This document shows, piece after piece, positions 1 to 7,874 of a DNA stretch of 20,444 bases (position 1 is its first letter; every line of letters begins with the position of its first letter). The notes under the pieces were generated by a model. The model did no database searches. It was not told where the DNA came from and was given only the letters and a program-made list of their open reading frames with translations. A program made the translations under genes and the position numbers. Source of the stretch: an uncultured Planctomycetaceae bacterium (GTDB lineage Bacteria; Planctomycetota; Planctomycetia; Pirellulales; Pirellulaceae); the NCBI GenBank assembly GCA_903927685.1, contig CAIYOB010001179.1, positions 1 to 20,444 of the forward strand, written 5' to 3'.

Positions 1-398
1 CGTTCGGTGTACCGCCCGTCGGCATTGGCTGCGGTCAGGCAGACGATGGCGATCGACGTCTCGTAGTTCGCGTACAGCGAGTCGGTCCGATAAATGCCGC
101 CATCCGGCTGGACAAATTGGTCCAGGTACTTGAGAGCCTTGGCGACCAGCGGGTCGCTCGTGGTCCGCCCGTGCCGCAGGACGGCCGTCGCGACCAACGC
201 CGTCACCGCGGGCCCGGCCTGGCTGCTGAACGAGCCATCCTCAGCTTGCCCCTGAGCGCCAAGATACCCGATTGCCCGCGTCACCATCTGCTCGTAACTC
301 GGGGCACCGGCCGACGCCGTTTCCGCAGACTGCAGCGCTGCCCGAGGACCCACCGCCGCCGTCAGAATCAAAGCCACCATCAAAAGTCGTGTGCGCAT
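1..398 (-). CDS. Secreted squalene-oxidase/prenyltransferase-repeat protein (3' end off the left edge)
   Basis: This partial minus-strand gene reads off the left edge. From ATG at 398 the product begins MRTRLLMVALILTAAVG, a typical Sec signal peptide. The mature part contains QAEDGSFSSQAGPAVTALV and, further on, QPDGGIYRTDSLYANYETS. Such G-S-F / G-G-I-Y helical repeats are characteristic of the alpha/alpha-toroid of prenyltransferase/squalene oxidase-repeat proteins. In Planctomycetota these are usually exported, non-cyclase proteins of unknown role, so I do not assign terpene cyclase activity. An AAGGTAGG-like stretch lies shortly before the start. The gene begins 24 bp after the groES stop on the same strand, so the two may be cotranscribed. 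The family call is fairly secure; the function is unknown. Confidence 0.72.
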   Translation of the reverse strand, partial: MRTRLLMVALILTAAVGPRAALQSAETASAGAPSYEQMVTRAIGYLGAQGQAEDGSFSSQAGPAVTALVATAVLRHGRTTSDPLVAKALKYLDQFVQPDGGIYRTDSLYANYETSIAIVCLTAANADGRYTE

Positions 399-422
399 GA
401 AAGCCTACCTTGTTCCGAAACG

Positions 423-710
423 TCACTCGAAGACCGCCAGGAGCTCGTCCTCACTCATGATCAGCACCTCTTCGTCGTCGACCAGGACTTCCGCGCCGGC
501 GTAGCGGGCGAACAAGACCCGATCACCTTCGCTGACTTGATGTGCCACGCGGGTGCCGTCCGGCAACAAACGCCCGTCGCCCACGGACAACACGCGGCCC
601 TGCTGGGGACGCTCCCGAGCCGAGTCCGGCAACACAATGCCTCCGGCGGTCGTCTCGTCCGATTCCAGACGCTTGATCGCAACTTTGTCCCCTAACGGCA
701 CCACTTTCAT
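423..710 (-). CDS. groES: Co-chaperonin GroES (Cpn10)
   Basis: The 95-residue product has the full length of the Cpn10 family. It starts MKVVPLGDKVAIKRL, has the mobile-loop segment ETTAGGIVLPDSARERPQQG (about residues 19-38) that contacts GroEL, and ends with the strand VDDEEVLIMSEDELLAVFE. It caps the GroEL folding chamber in the cytoplasm. The start at 710 is chosen over an upstream in-frame start at 791 because the family begins here and AGGAG lies about 8 nt before this ATG. No groEL follows. The next gene downstream (24 bp away) is the toroid-repeat protein, so this is an orphan groES, which is common in planctomycetes with several chaperonin copies. I saw no CIRCE operator upstream. 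Confidence 0.95.
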   Translation of the reverse strand: MKVVPLGDKVAIKRLESDETTAGGIVLPDSARERPQQGRVLSVGDGRLLPDGTRVAHQVSEGDRVLFARYAGAEVLVDDEEVLIMSEDELLAVFE

Positions 711-1029
711 CGGTCGAACTCCTGAGGATTCTAACTGGACGACGCAACCGGATCGCAGATCCCGCCGCCGCGCTGGGTCCAATTCTCGCACGCCGCTGCC
801 TTCTGTTCAAGGACTAAGGAAGCCCTGACGGACCCGTCTGGATTGCGTGCCGTCCGAGAATTCGCGTTTTGGCGCAAGAATTGCGGGACCACGATCAAGA
901 ATCGACGAGTCTGCGGATGCGCGCAGGCAGTCTCGGGATCACCCTCCTGCTTGCGGGAGGGTCGGACGCGGTAGCGGCCGGGGAGGGTCTGCCTTGGCCG
1001 GCCGAGGCGAAGCGTGGTTGCGCAAGGGC
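711..1029. other. Non-coding gap with two hairpins
   Basis: This 319-bp gap between the DUF4870 gene and groES contains no convincing gene. It holds two inverted repeats. One is at 941-962 (ACCCTCC, 8-nt loop, GGAGGGT). The other is at 991-1008 (GCCTTGGCC directly followed by GGCCGAGGC, one wobble pair). Both lie downstream of the DUF4870 stop codon on the minus strand, so they could help end its transcript. Neither is followed by a T-run on that strand, so an intrinsic terminator is not supported. A weak TAGAAT-like box precedes groES, but I found no matching -35. Confidence 0.35.
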
Positions 1030-1404
1030 CTATTTCACCAGCCGCATCGTCAGCGGATACCGGTAAAATTCGCCGCCGTTGGCCTTGATGGCCGCGATGA
1101 TGGTCATGACGATATCAAAGATCGTCACGGCAATCAGGAGCGGGATTCCGATGATGGCCAAGATCAAGATGGCTGATACCACGGTGTAAATCAGGATGCT
1201 GATCTGGAAGTTCAACGCTTCCTTCCCCTGGTCGTCCACTAGAGGGTATTCATCCTTCTTAATCAACCAGACGACCAACGGTCCCAAGACGCCGCCGATC
1301 GGAGGAACGACGAAACCGGCAAAGCTGCTCAAATGGCACAGCATGGCCCACATCCGCTCGTCGCTGCCGCCCGCCGGCTTGCCGCTGAAGGGTGCATCGC
1401 TCAT
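1030..1404 (-). CDS. DUF4870 (Tic20-like) small membrane protein
   Basis: This is a 124-residue integral membrane protein. A short hydrophilic N-terminus (to about residue 17) leads into ERMWAMLCHLSSFAGFVVPP, the hallmark opening of DUF4870. A first hydrophobic segment (about 24-49) ends at WLIKKDEYPLVDDQGKEALN. The conserved acidic D-x-Q-G-K-E-A-L-N-F-Q loop follows, then a long second hydrophobic stretch (about 69-106) and a C-terminal YPLTMRLVK. The family is of unknown biochemical function and related to Tic20-like proteins. CCGGAGA lies about 9 nt before the ATG. The gene is transcribed divergently from the lipoyl-like gene at 1488; the 83 bp between them must hold both promoters, but I see no clear -35/-10 pair. 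Confidence 0.88.
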   Translation of the reverse strand: MSDAPFSGKPAGGSDERMWAMLCHLSSFAGFVVPPIGGVLGPLVVWLIKKDEYPLVDDQGKEALNFQISILIYTVVSAILILAIIGIPLLIAVTIFDIVMTIIAAIKANGGEFYRYPLTMRLVK

Positions 1405-1487
1405 ATTGAATCTCCGGAGAATAAGTTGTCCAGACAGTGTTTCGCCGGAGGGCGTCGATTCTTGGACGGCGCAAGGAAATCCGCCCC

Positions 1488-1730
1488 ATGCATGTGCCCT
1501 TGTTGATGCCTGATCTGGATTTGCCGCCGCAACAAGTCATGATCGTCAGCGGTTGGCTTGTGCCGCTCGACCGGGAGGTATTCGAGGGCGATCGGCTGGT
1601 CGAAATCTCGGCGGGCGAGGTGCTCGTGGATCTGTCCGCGCCGGCAACAGGCCGACTGGTTCGAAAGAGCGTCGCCGAAGGGGACGCGGTCGTCGCCAAC
1701 CAGACTTTGGGCGTTGTGCAAACCGAGTGA
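1488..1730 (+). CDS. Lipoyl/biotinyl-like single-domain protein lacking the modified lysine
   Basis: The 80-residue product consists only of a biotin/lipoyl-attachment fold: MHVPLLMPDLDLPPQQVMIV, then GWLVPLDREVFEGDRLVEI, then the second half LSAPATGRLVRKSVAEGDAV. In true lipoyl domains the hairpin between the halves carries E-T-D-K-A, with lysine as the modified residue. Here the equivalent stretch is EISAGEVLVDL, and Glu44 falls where the lysine would be. It is therefore unlikely to carry lipoate or biotin and may be a structural or binding remnant. AAGGAA precedes the ATG. Its TGA overlaps the ATG of the next gene (TGATG at 1728-1732), so the two are translationally coupled. The fold call is good; the function is unknown. 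Confidence 0.75.
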   Translation: MHVPLLMPDLDLPPQQVMIVSGWLVPLDREVFEGDRLVEISAGEVLVDLSAPATGRLVRKSVAEGDAVVANQTLGVVQTE

Positions 1731-3346
1731 TGCGTACCGAGATTCTGAGCCTGGCCTGCTTGGTGGCGCTCGCCCTGGTGGCGGTGCTGGCCGTGCGCTC
1801 GTTCCGAAGTCGCCCCGTTCCGCCGCCCGCTCCCCAGTCGGCGGCGCCTCAGTTCACTTGGCAACCGCTGGGCGATACATCCCGGCAGGCAGGCGAGGAC
1901 AGCGAGTTGGCAGCCCAACTTCGCACTCTGTGCTCGACCTGCCACGTCTTTCCTCCCGCGGATGTCGAGCCGAAGTGGCTCTGGCCGGGGAAGATCGAGC
2001 AGATGTTCGGGTATATCCGGACGATGCCGCAGGTCGCCGGCAAACCCGTGCCGCCGATCGACCAGGTGACGGCGTATTGGGTCTCCAGAGCCCCCGAGCA
2101 ACTGACCCTTCCGCCCGACGCGCTGGGATCGCCGCCATCGCCCCTGCCTTTCCGGATCCGCGAGATCACGTTGCCGGCGATACCCAGTCCGGCTTCGGTT
2201 TCCTGTGTCCGGTTCGTCCAACTGAGCGACGAAGCGCCTGTCCAATTGCTGATCTCCGACATGCGGCAGGGCACGGTGGTGCTTTGGGATCCCGGGCAAG
2301 CCGAGGATACGGCTCAAGTCGTCGGGCGGATGGCCCACCCTTGCCGCACCCACGTGGTGGATCTCGACGGAGACGGGTTGCGGGATATCCTGGTAGCCAA
2401 CCTCGGTGATTACTGGCCCGTGGATACGGACAAGGGCACCGTGGTCTGGCTGCGAAATCGGGGGCAGGGCCGTTTTGACAACGTCGTCTTGGCCGACGGA
2501 TTGGGGCGGGTCAACGAAGTCGACGCCGCGGATTTCGACGGGGACGGGGACCTGGACGTGGTCGTCGCCGTGTTCGGCAATCTGACGACGGGGATGATCC
2601 TGTACCTGGAGAACCTCACCGAAGACTACGGCCATCCCGATTTCGAGGGCTACTCGCTCGACGGCCACACCGGAACCAGCGACGTGCCCGGGGCCGACCT
2701 GAACGGCGACGGGCGCCCCGATTTCGTCGCCCTGCAGGCTCAGCAGCACGAACGGATCGCTGCATTCTTGAATGTGGGCAAGGGCCGCTTCAACAGCGAA
2801 CTGATCTACGCCGCACCGCATCCGCGCTGGGGCTCCACCGGGATCCGGCTGCTCGATTTCGACTCGGACGGCGACCTGGACGTCCTGTTCAACCACGGCG
2901 ACTCGGTCCTGATTCCGCCCGTGCCGCGGCCCTACCACGGCGTCAGTTGGCTGGAGAACCGAGGCGTGTACCCGTTCACCTATCACCGGCTGGCCCACAT
3001 GCCCGGCGCCCATACCTCGCTGCCTGGCGACCTGGACGGCGACGGCGACCTGGACCTGGCCTGCAGCGCGTTCATCCCGGCCTTCGATCCCAACTGGCCC
3101 GTGGCCCGCAACCTGGACTCGGTCGCCTGGCTGCAGCAGACGGCACCCGGCCAGTTCACACGCTATGCGATTCAGACCGGGACGGCGTTTCACCCCTGCG
3201 GGGACCTGGGCGACCTGGATGCCGACGGCGATCTCGACATCGTCCTGGGCAACTTCTTCATGTATCCGGACAAGATCCCCGCCCGCGACAGCTGCCTGAC
3301 GATTGTGGAAAATGCCCGCGCGCCCAGCGTCAAGGCTCGCCCTTGA
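1730..3346 (+). CDS. Exported CxxCH (cytochrome-like) FG-GAP/VCBS-repeat protein
   Basis: The product has 538 residues. The N-terminus is a signal anchor (LACLVALALVAVLAVRSF, about 8-25) followed by a Pro-rich linker. LCSTCHVFPP contains a c-type haem motif CSTCH at residues 68-72, within a roughly 70-residue segment resembling a mono-haem cytochrome c domain. From about residue 205 there are at least six calcium-binding FG-GAP/VCBS loops: LDGDGLRDI (211), FDGDGDLDV (269), LNGDGRPDF (324), FDSDGDLDV (377), LDGDGDLDL (435) and LDADGDLDI (496). This implies a periplasmic or surface beta-propeller. The start at 1730 overlaps the previous stop by one base and directly precedes the signal sequence; longer upstream in-frame starts would read through the lipoyl-like gene. 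A role in extracellular redox or polymer handling is inference. Confidence 0.88.
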   Translation: MRTEILSLACLVALALVAVLAVRSFRSRPVPPPAPQSAAPQFTWQPLGDTSRQAGEDSELAAQLRTLCSTCHVFPPADVEPKWLWPGKIEQMFGYIRTMPQVAGKPVPPIDQVTAYWVSRAPEQLTLPPDALGSPPSPLPFRIREITLPAIPSPASVSCVRFVQLSDEAPVQLLISDMRQGTVVLWDPGQAEDTAQVVGRMAHPCRTHVVDLDGDGLRDILVANLGDYWPVDTDKGTVVWLRNRGQGRFDNVVLADGLGRVNEVDAADFDGDGDLDVVVAVFGNLTTGMILYLENLTEDYGHPDFEGYSLDGHTGTSDVPGADLNGDGRPDFVALQAQQHERIAAFLNVGKGRFNSELIYAAPHPRWGSTGIRLLDFDSDGDLDVLFNHGDSVLIPPVPRPYHGVSWLENRGVYPFTYHRLAHMPGAHTSLPGDLDGDGDLDLACSAFIPAFDPNWPVARNLDSVAWLQQTAPGQFTRYAIQTGTAFHPCGDLGDLDADGDLDIVLGNFFMYPDKIPARDSCLTIVENARAPSVKARP

Positions 3347-4364
3347 GCACCGAGCGCGGCGGCCTGGCCGGCGGCTCGAACAGCGGTTCCCCCACGCGGG
3401 GCCAGCCCTCCGGGCTCCATGTCAGCGGGCGGATCTGCAGCACCCGCTGGGCCCGCAGGTTCTGGACGTCGTAGGTGTGATGGACCAGCCACTGGCCGGC
3501 CGCTGTCGTCAGCACGCTGTTGTGGCCCGGCCCGCGCCAACGCTCGGTGCCCGCCAAGACCAGCGTGCCGCCGCCTTCGAGCAGCGGCCGCCCCTCCGCG
3601 TCGACATACGGGCCGCTGACCGCGCGGGCGCGGCCCACCAGCACCTTGTAGTCGCTGTCAGCGCCGTCGCAGCAGCGATCCCACGAGACGAACAAATAGT
3701 AGTACCCGTCGCGAACGATGACGAACGGCGCCTCGACGGCGTGCGGCGGCTGCCGCGGCCGCCCTGCGACCGGCACGAAGTCCGCATCCGGGCCGGGTTT
3801 CTTGGTCTGCGGGTCCAACGCGACCATCTTGATCCCCGTCCAGAACGAGCCGAAGAACAGGTACCAGCGGCCGTCGCGGTCCACGAACAGGGCGGGATCG
3901 ATGGCGTTGAAGTCGCACTTTCCGGGGAACGACTCCAGTACTTTCCCCTGATCGCTCCAGCGATAGTCCGAACTGTGCGGGTCCAGCGACTTGTTGGTGG
4001 CCAGCCCGATGACGGATCGTTGGCTGCCAAAGCTGGAGACGGCGTAGTACAGGTAATAGAGTCCGTCGTGAAAGCTGAGATCCGGCGCCCAGACGCAATC
4101 CGACGCCGGGACTTCGGCTTTCGCCCAGGCCGGCACGTCTTCGGCAAAGACCCGGCCGATGCGCCGCCAGTCCTTCAAGTCCGCAGAATACAGCAGGGGG
4201 ATCCCGCGCCCCGTGGCGACGACGTAGTAGCCGGCCTGTCCATCTTGAACGGCCACGATGGTCGGATCCGCGCCGCCGCTCCAACTCCCGCCCGGGAACC
4301 AAGAAGGCTGGGCCTGGCTGCACAGCAGCAAGCCCCACAGGACGGCTTCGGCCGCGATCGACAT
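3330..4364 (-). CDS. Glycoside hydrolase family 43 (arabinanase/arabinofuranosidase-like), secreted
   Basis: The product has 344 residues. MSIAAEAVLWGLLLCSQAQ is a signal peptide, and the mature protein is a single five-bladed GH43 propeller. The three expected carboxylates are visible: Asp33 in GGADPTIV (general base), Asp156 in FNAIDPALF (pKa modulator) and Glu211 in HAVEAPFVIVRDGYYYLFVS (general acid). WAPDLSFHDGLYYLYY and GPGHNSVL also fit arabinanase-type GH43. It probably cleaves arabinose- or xylose-containing glycans outside the cytoplasm; the exact substrate cannot be read from sequence. The start at 4364 is chosen for the signal peptide and GGGGAG about 8-10 nt upstream. Its 3' end overlaps the convergent FG-GAP gene by 17 bp. 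It lies 95 bp downstream of panB on the same strand. Confidence 0.9.
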   Translation of the reverse strand: MSIAAEAVLWGLLLCSQAQPSWFPGGSWSGGADPTIVAVQDGQAGYYVVATGRGIPLLYSADLKDWRRIGRVFAEDVPAWAKAEVPASDCVWAPDLSFHDGLYYLYYAVSSFGSQRSVIGLATNKSLDPHSSDYRWSDQGKVLESFPGKCDFNAIDPALFVDRDGRWYLFFGSFWTGIKMVALDPQTKKPGPDADFVPVAGRPRQPPHAVEAPFVIVRDGYYYLFVSWDRCCDGADSDYKVLVGRARAVSGPYVDAEGRPLLEGGGTLVLAGTERWRGPGHNSVLTTAAGQWLVHHTYDVQNLRAQRVLQIRPLTWSPEGWPRVGEPLFEPPARPPRSVLKGEP

Positions 4365-4459
4365 CTTCGTTCTCCCCGAGAAAAATGCCGCGCAGCTACT
4401 CTTGGAACCCGAGCGGCCACGCGCCCCCAGCCACCCCGGCGACAAGCCGTCGCAGGGCC

Positions 4460-5260
4460 CTACTTGAACGCCTGTTCGCTGCTGGGAAACTCGCCGCTGC
4501 GGACTTGTTCGCAGTACTCGCGGACCGCTTGTGAAATCGTCTCGTGCAGGTTGGCGTAACGTTTGACAAAACGCGGCAGCGGTCCGGGCGTGATGCCCAG
4601 CAGGTCGTGGACGACCAGCACCTGGCCGTCGCAGGCCGAGCCGGCGCCGATGCCGATGGTCGGAATGTCCAAGGTCTGGGTGATCTCGGCAGCCAGGTGC
4701 GCCGGGACGCATTCCAGCAGCAGGCCGAACGCCCCAGCTCCTGCGGCGGCTTGCGCGTCCTGGATCAGCCGCTGCTCGTCCCGTTGCACCTTGTAGCCGC
4801 CCATCTGGTGGACGCTTTGCGGCCGCAGTCCGACGTGGCCCATCACCGGAATGCCGGCGGACACGAGCGCGGTGATCACCTCGGCCTGCTCGACGCCGCC
4901 TTCCAGCTTGACGGCCTGGCAGCGAGCCTCTTTCAGAATCCGGGCCGCCGCCTCAACCGCCCGGTGCACCCCGGTATGGCCCGTGGGAAACGGCAAGTCC
5001 ACCAAGACCAGCGCCCGCTCGACCGCGCGGCCGACGATTTCGGCGTGGTAGATCATCTCGTCCAACGTCACCGGCAAGGTCGTCTCGCGACCTTGTACCA
5101 CCATTGACAGGCTGTCGCCCACCAGAATGACGTCCACTCCCGACTCGTCCAACAGCCTGGCTGTGGGATAGTCGTAGGCCGTCAGCATGGCGATCTTGCG
5201 GCCCTGGCCCTTCATCGCCCGGAAACCGGGCACGGTCACGCGTTCGGGTTTGCTGTTCAT
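4460..5260 (-). CDS. panB: 3-methyl-2-oxobutanoate hydroxymethyltransferase (PanB)
   Basis: The product has 266 residues, typical of PanB. It transfers a hydroxymethyl group from 5,10-methylene-THF to alpha-ketoisovalerate, giving ketopantoate, the first committed step of pantothenate/CoA synthesis in the cytoplasm. The metal ligands are visible as Asp49 (ILVGDSLSMVVQG), Asp88 (LVDLPF) and Glu120 (VKLEGG). The catalytic Glu183 is in LLLECVP, and PVMGHVGLRPQSVHQMGGYK is diagnostic. The ATG at 5260 matches the family N-terminus (MNSKPERVTVPGFRAMKG), though there is no clear Shine-Dalgarno before it. No panC or panD is adjacent. It follows the Ser/Thr kinase gene by 127 bp on the same strand. 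Confidence 0.96.
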   Translation of the reverse strand: MNSKPERVTVPGFRAMKGQGRKIAMLTAYDYPTARLLDESGVDVILVGDSLSMVVQGRETTLPVTLDEMIYHAEIVGRAVERALVLVDLPFPTGHTGVHRAVEAAARILKEARCQAVKLEGGVEQAEVITALVSAGIPVMGHVGLRPQSVHQMGGYKVQRDEQRLIQDAQAAAGAGAFGLLLECVPAHLAAEITQTLDIPTIGIGAGSACDGQVLVVHDLLGITPGPLPRFVKRYANLHETISQAVREYCEQVRSGEFPSSEQAFK

Positions 5261-5387
5261 GCGGGCATTGTGGCGCGCCGCGGAGGGACTGGCAAGCGGA
5301 GCGAACGGTGGACTCCGTCCGTCTTCAGACACGAAGGAAGCCCCAGGTTCGTCGTCTCGAGGACCTTGATCTCGACGCTGACACAAT

Positions 5388-7874
5388 CTAGCTTCGGGAG
5401 AACCAGTTGCCCAGTTTGGCCAACGTCGCCGCCCGGCACCGCGCGTACTCGGGAACATGGGTGTGCCGGGCGACCAGCCACTCGAACTCGGCCAACGCAC
5501 GCCGCAATTGCGACTCGGCGGCCGCGGAAGGACTGCCGTGTTCCTCCTCGGGAACCAAGCCGACCGGAACGGCCGCATAGGTCACGGCCAGTTCATAGCG
5601 GTAGTCGGCCACGTCGGGATACTGGGCCTTGAGTTCTTCCAGGATCTGCAGGGCCCGCGCCCGGCCCGAGGTGCGGGCCGCACTGCGCGCGGCAGGGGGC
5701 CCGACTTCGGACAGCCGATAGCACAGGGCCAGCAAGAAGCGGTAATCGGGTTCGGTCGGGTGCTCGCCGACCAAGGCCTCGAGCATCGCGACGGCCGTCT
5801 GGCGGTACTCGCCGCTCCTGTAATGGTGCGGCCCAAGCCCTGCGCTGGGCTCGCCGGCCTCGCCGTCGCGCCGGTTGTCCATCGCCGCCAACCGCTTGCT
5901 GGCCAGAAAGTACAGCGTGCGGGCGAATTCGTACCGATAACCGTCCGTCGGTGCCGCGGTCTTGCCTGCCGTCTCGAGGATCTGCAGCGCCTGGCGATGC
6001 GCCTGGTGGGCCCGCCCCAACTCGAACCTGGCCGACCGGACGTTGCCCGTCTCGTTGTGGATCCGAGCCAACTCGATGGATGCGGCGAGCCCCAGGTCCG
6101 CCGACGACGCGAGGCCCGCCAGCTTGGCGGCCGCCCTCGCATACTCTCGTTCCGCCTGCGTCAGTTGGCCCAGGCGTTGGCGGATGTCGCCGACCCGCCG
6201 GCTCGCCAGCGCCGACTGCAGGACAAGCTGTTGGTCGCGAGGATCCTGTTCGGCCAGCCGGTCATAGTAGACCAGCAGGTTCTCCAGGACCGAGGCCACT
6301 TCGCGCGAGGCGGGCACCTGTACCGCTCGGCCTCGGGACGGCAGCTCGCCTCCTTCCCAGCCGCGGTCCGCACTGGCGGCGATCTGCAGCCGGTCCGGCG
6401 ACAGCTGGCTGTAGATGCCGTCCAACGCCTCGCGCGCTAACTGGGCCGTCGCCTCGGCCCGCGACAACGACCGGGTCGCCTCGGCATAAGCCGTCCGAGT
6501 CCGAACGCCGCTGGCCACCGCAGTGGCCACAATCGCGACCAGCAGCAACCCGGCGAGCGCCGACACGGCCGCCAGCGCCGGATTGCGCCGGGACCAGCGG
6601 TGGACGCGTTCGCGCGTCGATGCGCGGCGGGCCAGGATCGGCCGATCCTGCAGGCAGTGCCGCAGATCCGTGGCCAGTTCTCGCGCCGACGGGTACCGCT
6701 GGGCCGGTTCCGCCGCCAGGCACTTCAAGACGATCGTCTCCAGGTCCCGCGGGATGGCGGCGTCGATGCGCCGCGGCGGCACGGGGGCCAGCCGGACGGG
6801 CCGACCGTCCGGACGCGGGCTGCGGTCGGACTCGTGAAACGCCGGACGCCGCGTCAGCAACTCGTACAGCGTCAGTCCCAGCGAGTAAACATCGCTGCGG
6901 GCATCCGCCTCGCCCCGCAACTGTTCGGGCGCCATGTACCGCAGCGTTCCCGCCACCCCGCTGGTCCGGCTCGCCCCCGCCGGGTCAACGGCCCGAGCCA
7001 AGCCGAAATCCGCCACGCAGACCACGCCGGCCTCGTCGATCAGCAGGTTGCCCGGCTTGATGTCGCGGTGCAAGACGCCTTGCTCGTGGGCGTGCTGCAG
7101 GGCCTCGGCCGCCTGCACGCCGATACTCGCCAGCCCCCGCCAGCCGTGCGCCAGGCCGCCCGGAGCCGCGTGAGCCGGAACGCCGCCTGGCACGGCCGGC
7201 CCGCCGGCGGAATCGCCGCCGCCGAGCGCGGCCACAGGAGCGGGGAATTTCTCCGCGACCAGTTCGCGGACCACGCGGACGAGGTCCATGTCGGCGGCGC
7301 GAACGCCAAGACCCGGACCGGCCTGACCACAGTTGCCCCGGTCCTGCAGGGCGCGCAGCACCTCGTCCAGGCCCACCCCGCGGACCAGCGGCATGACATA
7401 GTAGTGCAGGCCATCCTGTTCGCCGGCGCCGAATACGGGAACGATGTTCGTATGCCGCAAACGAGCTGCGGTCTGCGCCTCGCGCTGAAATCGCACCAAG
7501 TGCTTGTCCAGCAGCAGCACGTGCTTCGGCAGCACCTTGACGGCCACGCGGCGGCCAAGTGACCGCTGCTCGGCTTCATACACGATGCCCATCCCGCCGC
7601 GGCCGAGTTCGCGGAGGATCACAAAATCGCCCAGCTGATCCGGCGGGCGACCGGCCCGGCTGTGAACGGCGGCCGAAGTCCGCCTGGCCCGCTCGTCGAC
7701 CCGCAGTTGTTCCAGCATGGCCACGGCGGGAAACAGATCGGCAATCCGGCCAGCCAATCCCGGGTACCGGGCCGCGTATTCAGCGACCGACGGCGTCTCG
7801 CCCCGCCGACACCGCGCCGCAAATTCGTCGGCCAGTTGTTCCAGCGGATCGCGGTCAATCGTCGCTTCGTTCAT
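5388..7874 (-). CDS. Membrane Hanks-type Ser/Thr protein kinase with C-terminal helical repeat region
   Basis: The product has 828 residues. An N-terminal segment (1-80) with DEFAARCRRGETPSVAEY is typical of planctomycete kinases. The kinase domain has the P-loop GRGGMG (91-96), Lys113 in VAVKVL, HRDIKPGN with Asp271, DFGLA at 289-293 and APEQL at 315-319. A Gly/Pro/Ala-rich stretch of about 65 residues (about 180-245) interrupts the fold before helix E. One membrane span (about 433-454) is followed by an external alpha-helical region of about 370 residues with TPR-like spacing. It presumably phosphorylates cytoplasmic targets in response to an external signal. The start overlaps the ECF sigma factor gene by 20 bp, so the kinase is translationally coupled to it, and regulation of that sigma factor is the obvious hypothesis. 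All catalytic residues are present. Confidence 0.93.
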   Translation of the reverse strand: MNEATIDRDPLEQLADEFAARCRRGETPSVAEYAARYPGLAGRIADLFPAVAMLEQLRVDERARRTSAAVHSRAGRPPDQLGDFVILRELGRGGMGIVYEAEQRSLGRRVAVKVLPKHVLLLDKHLVRFQREAQTAARLRHTNIVPVFGAGEQDGLHYYVMPLVRGVGLDEVLRALQDRGNCGQAGPGLGVRAADMDLVRVVRELVAEKFPAPVAALGGGDSAGGPAVPGGVPAHAAPGGLAHGWRGLASIGVQAAEALQHAHEQGVLHRDIKPGNLLIDEAGVVCVADFGLARAVDPAGASRTSGVAGTLRYMAPEQLRGEADARSDVYSLGLTLYELLTRRPAFHESDRSPRPDGRPVRLAPVPPRRIDAAIPRDLETIVLKCLAAEPAQRYPSARELATDLRHCLQDRPILARRASTRERVHRWSRRNPALAAVSALAGLLLVAIVATAVASGVRTRTAYAEATRSLSRAEATAQLAREALDGIYSQLSPDRLQIAASADRGWEGGELPSRGRAVQVPASREVASVLENLLVYYDRLAEQDPRDQQLVLQSALASRRVGDIRQRLGQLTQAEREYARAAAKLAGLASSADLGLAASIELARIHNETGNVRSARFELGRAHQAHRQALQILETAGKTAAPTDGYRYEFARTLYFLASKRLAAMDNRRDGEAGEPSAGLGPHHYRSGEYRQTAVAMLEALVGEHPTEPDYRFLLALCYRLSEVGPPAARSAARTSGRARALQILEELKAQYPDVADYRYELAVTYAAVPVGLVPEEEHGSPSAAAESQLRRALAEFEWLVARHTHVPEYARCRAATLAKLGNWFSRS

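Noticed and set aside
941..962. Intrinsic terminator for the DUF4870 gene
   Set aside because: The hairpin is good but there is no T-run after it on the minus strand, so it is reported only as a hairpin in the gap.
1259..3193. Long minus-strand open frame (644 codons) opposite the FG-GAP gene
   Set aside because: It is antisense to a well-supported protein with clear repeats. Its translation is rich in R/G/V/Q/H without any motif, typical of a shadow frame in GC-rich DNA.
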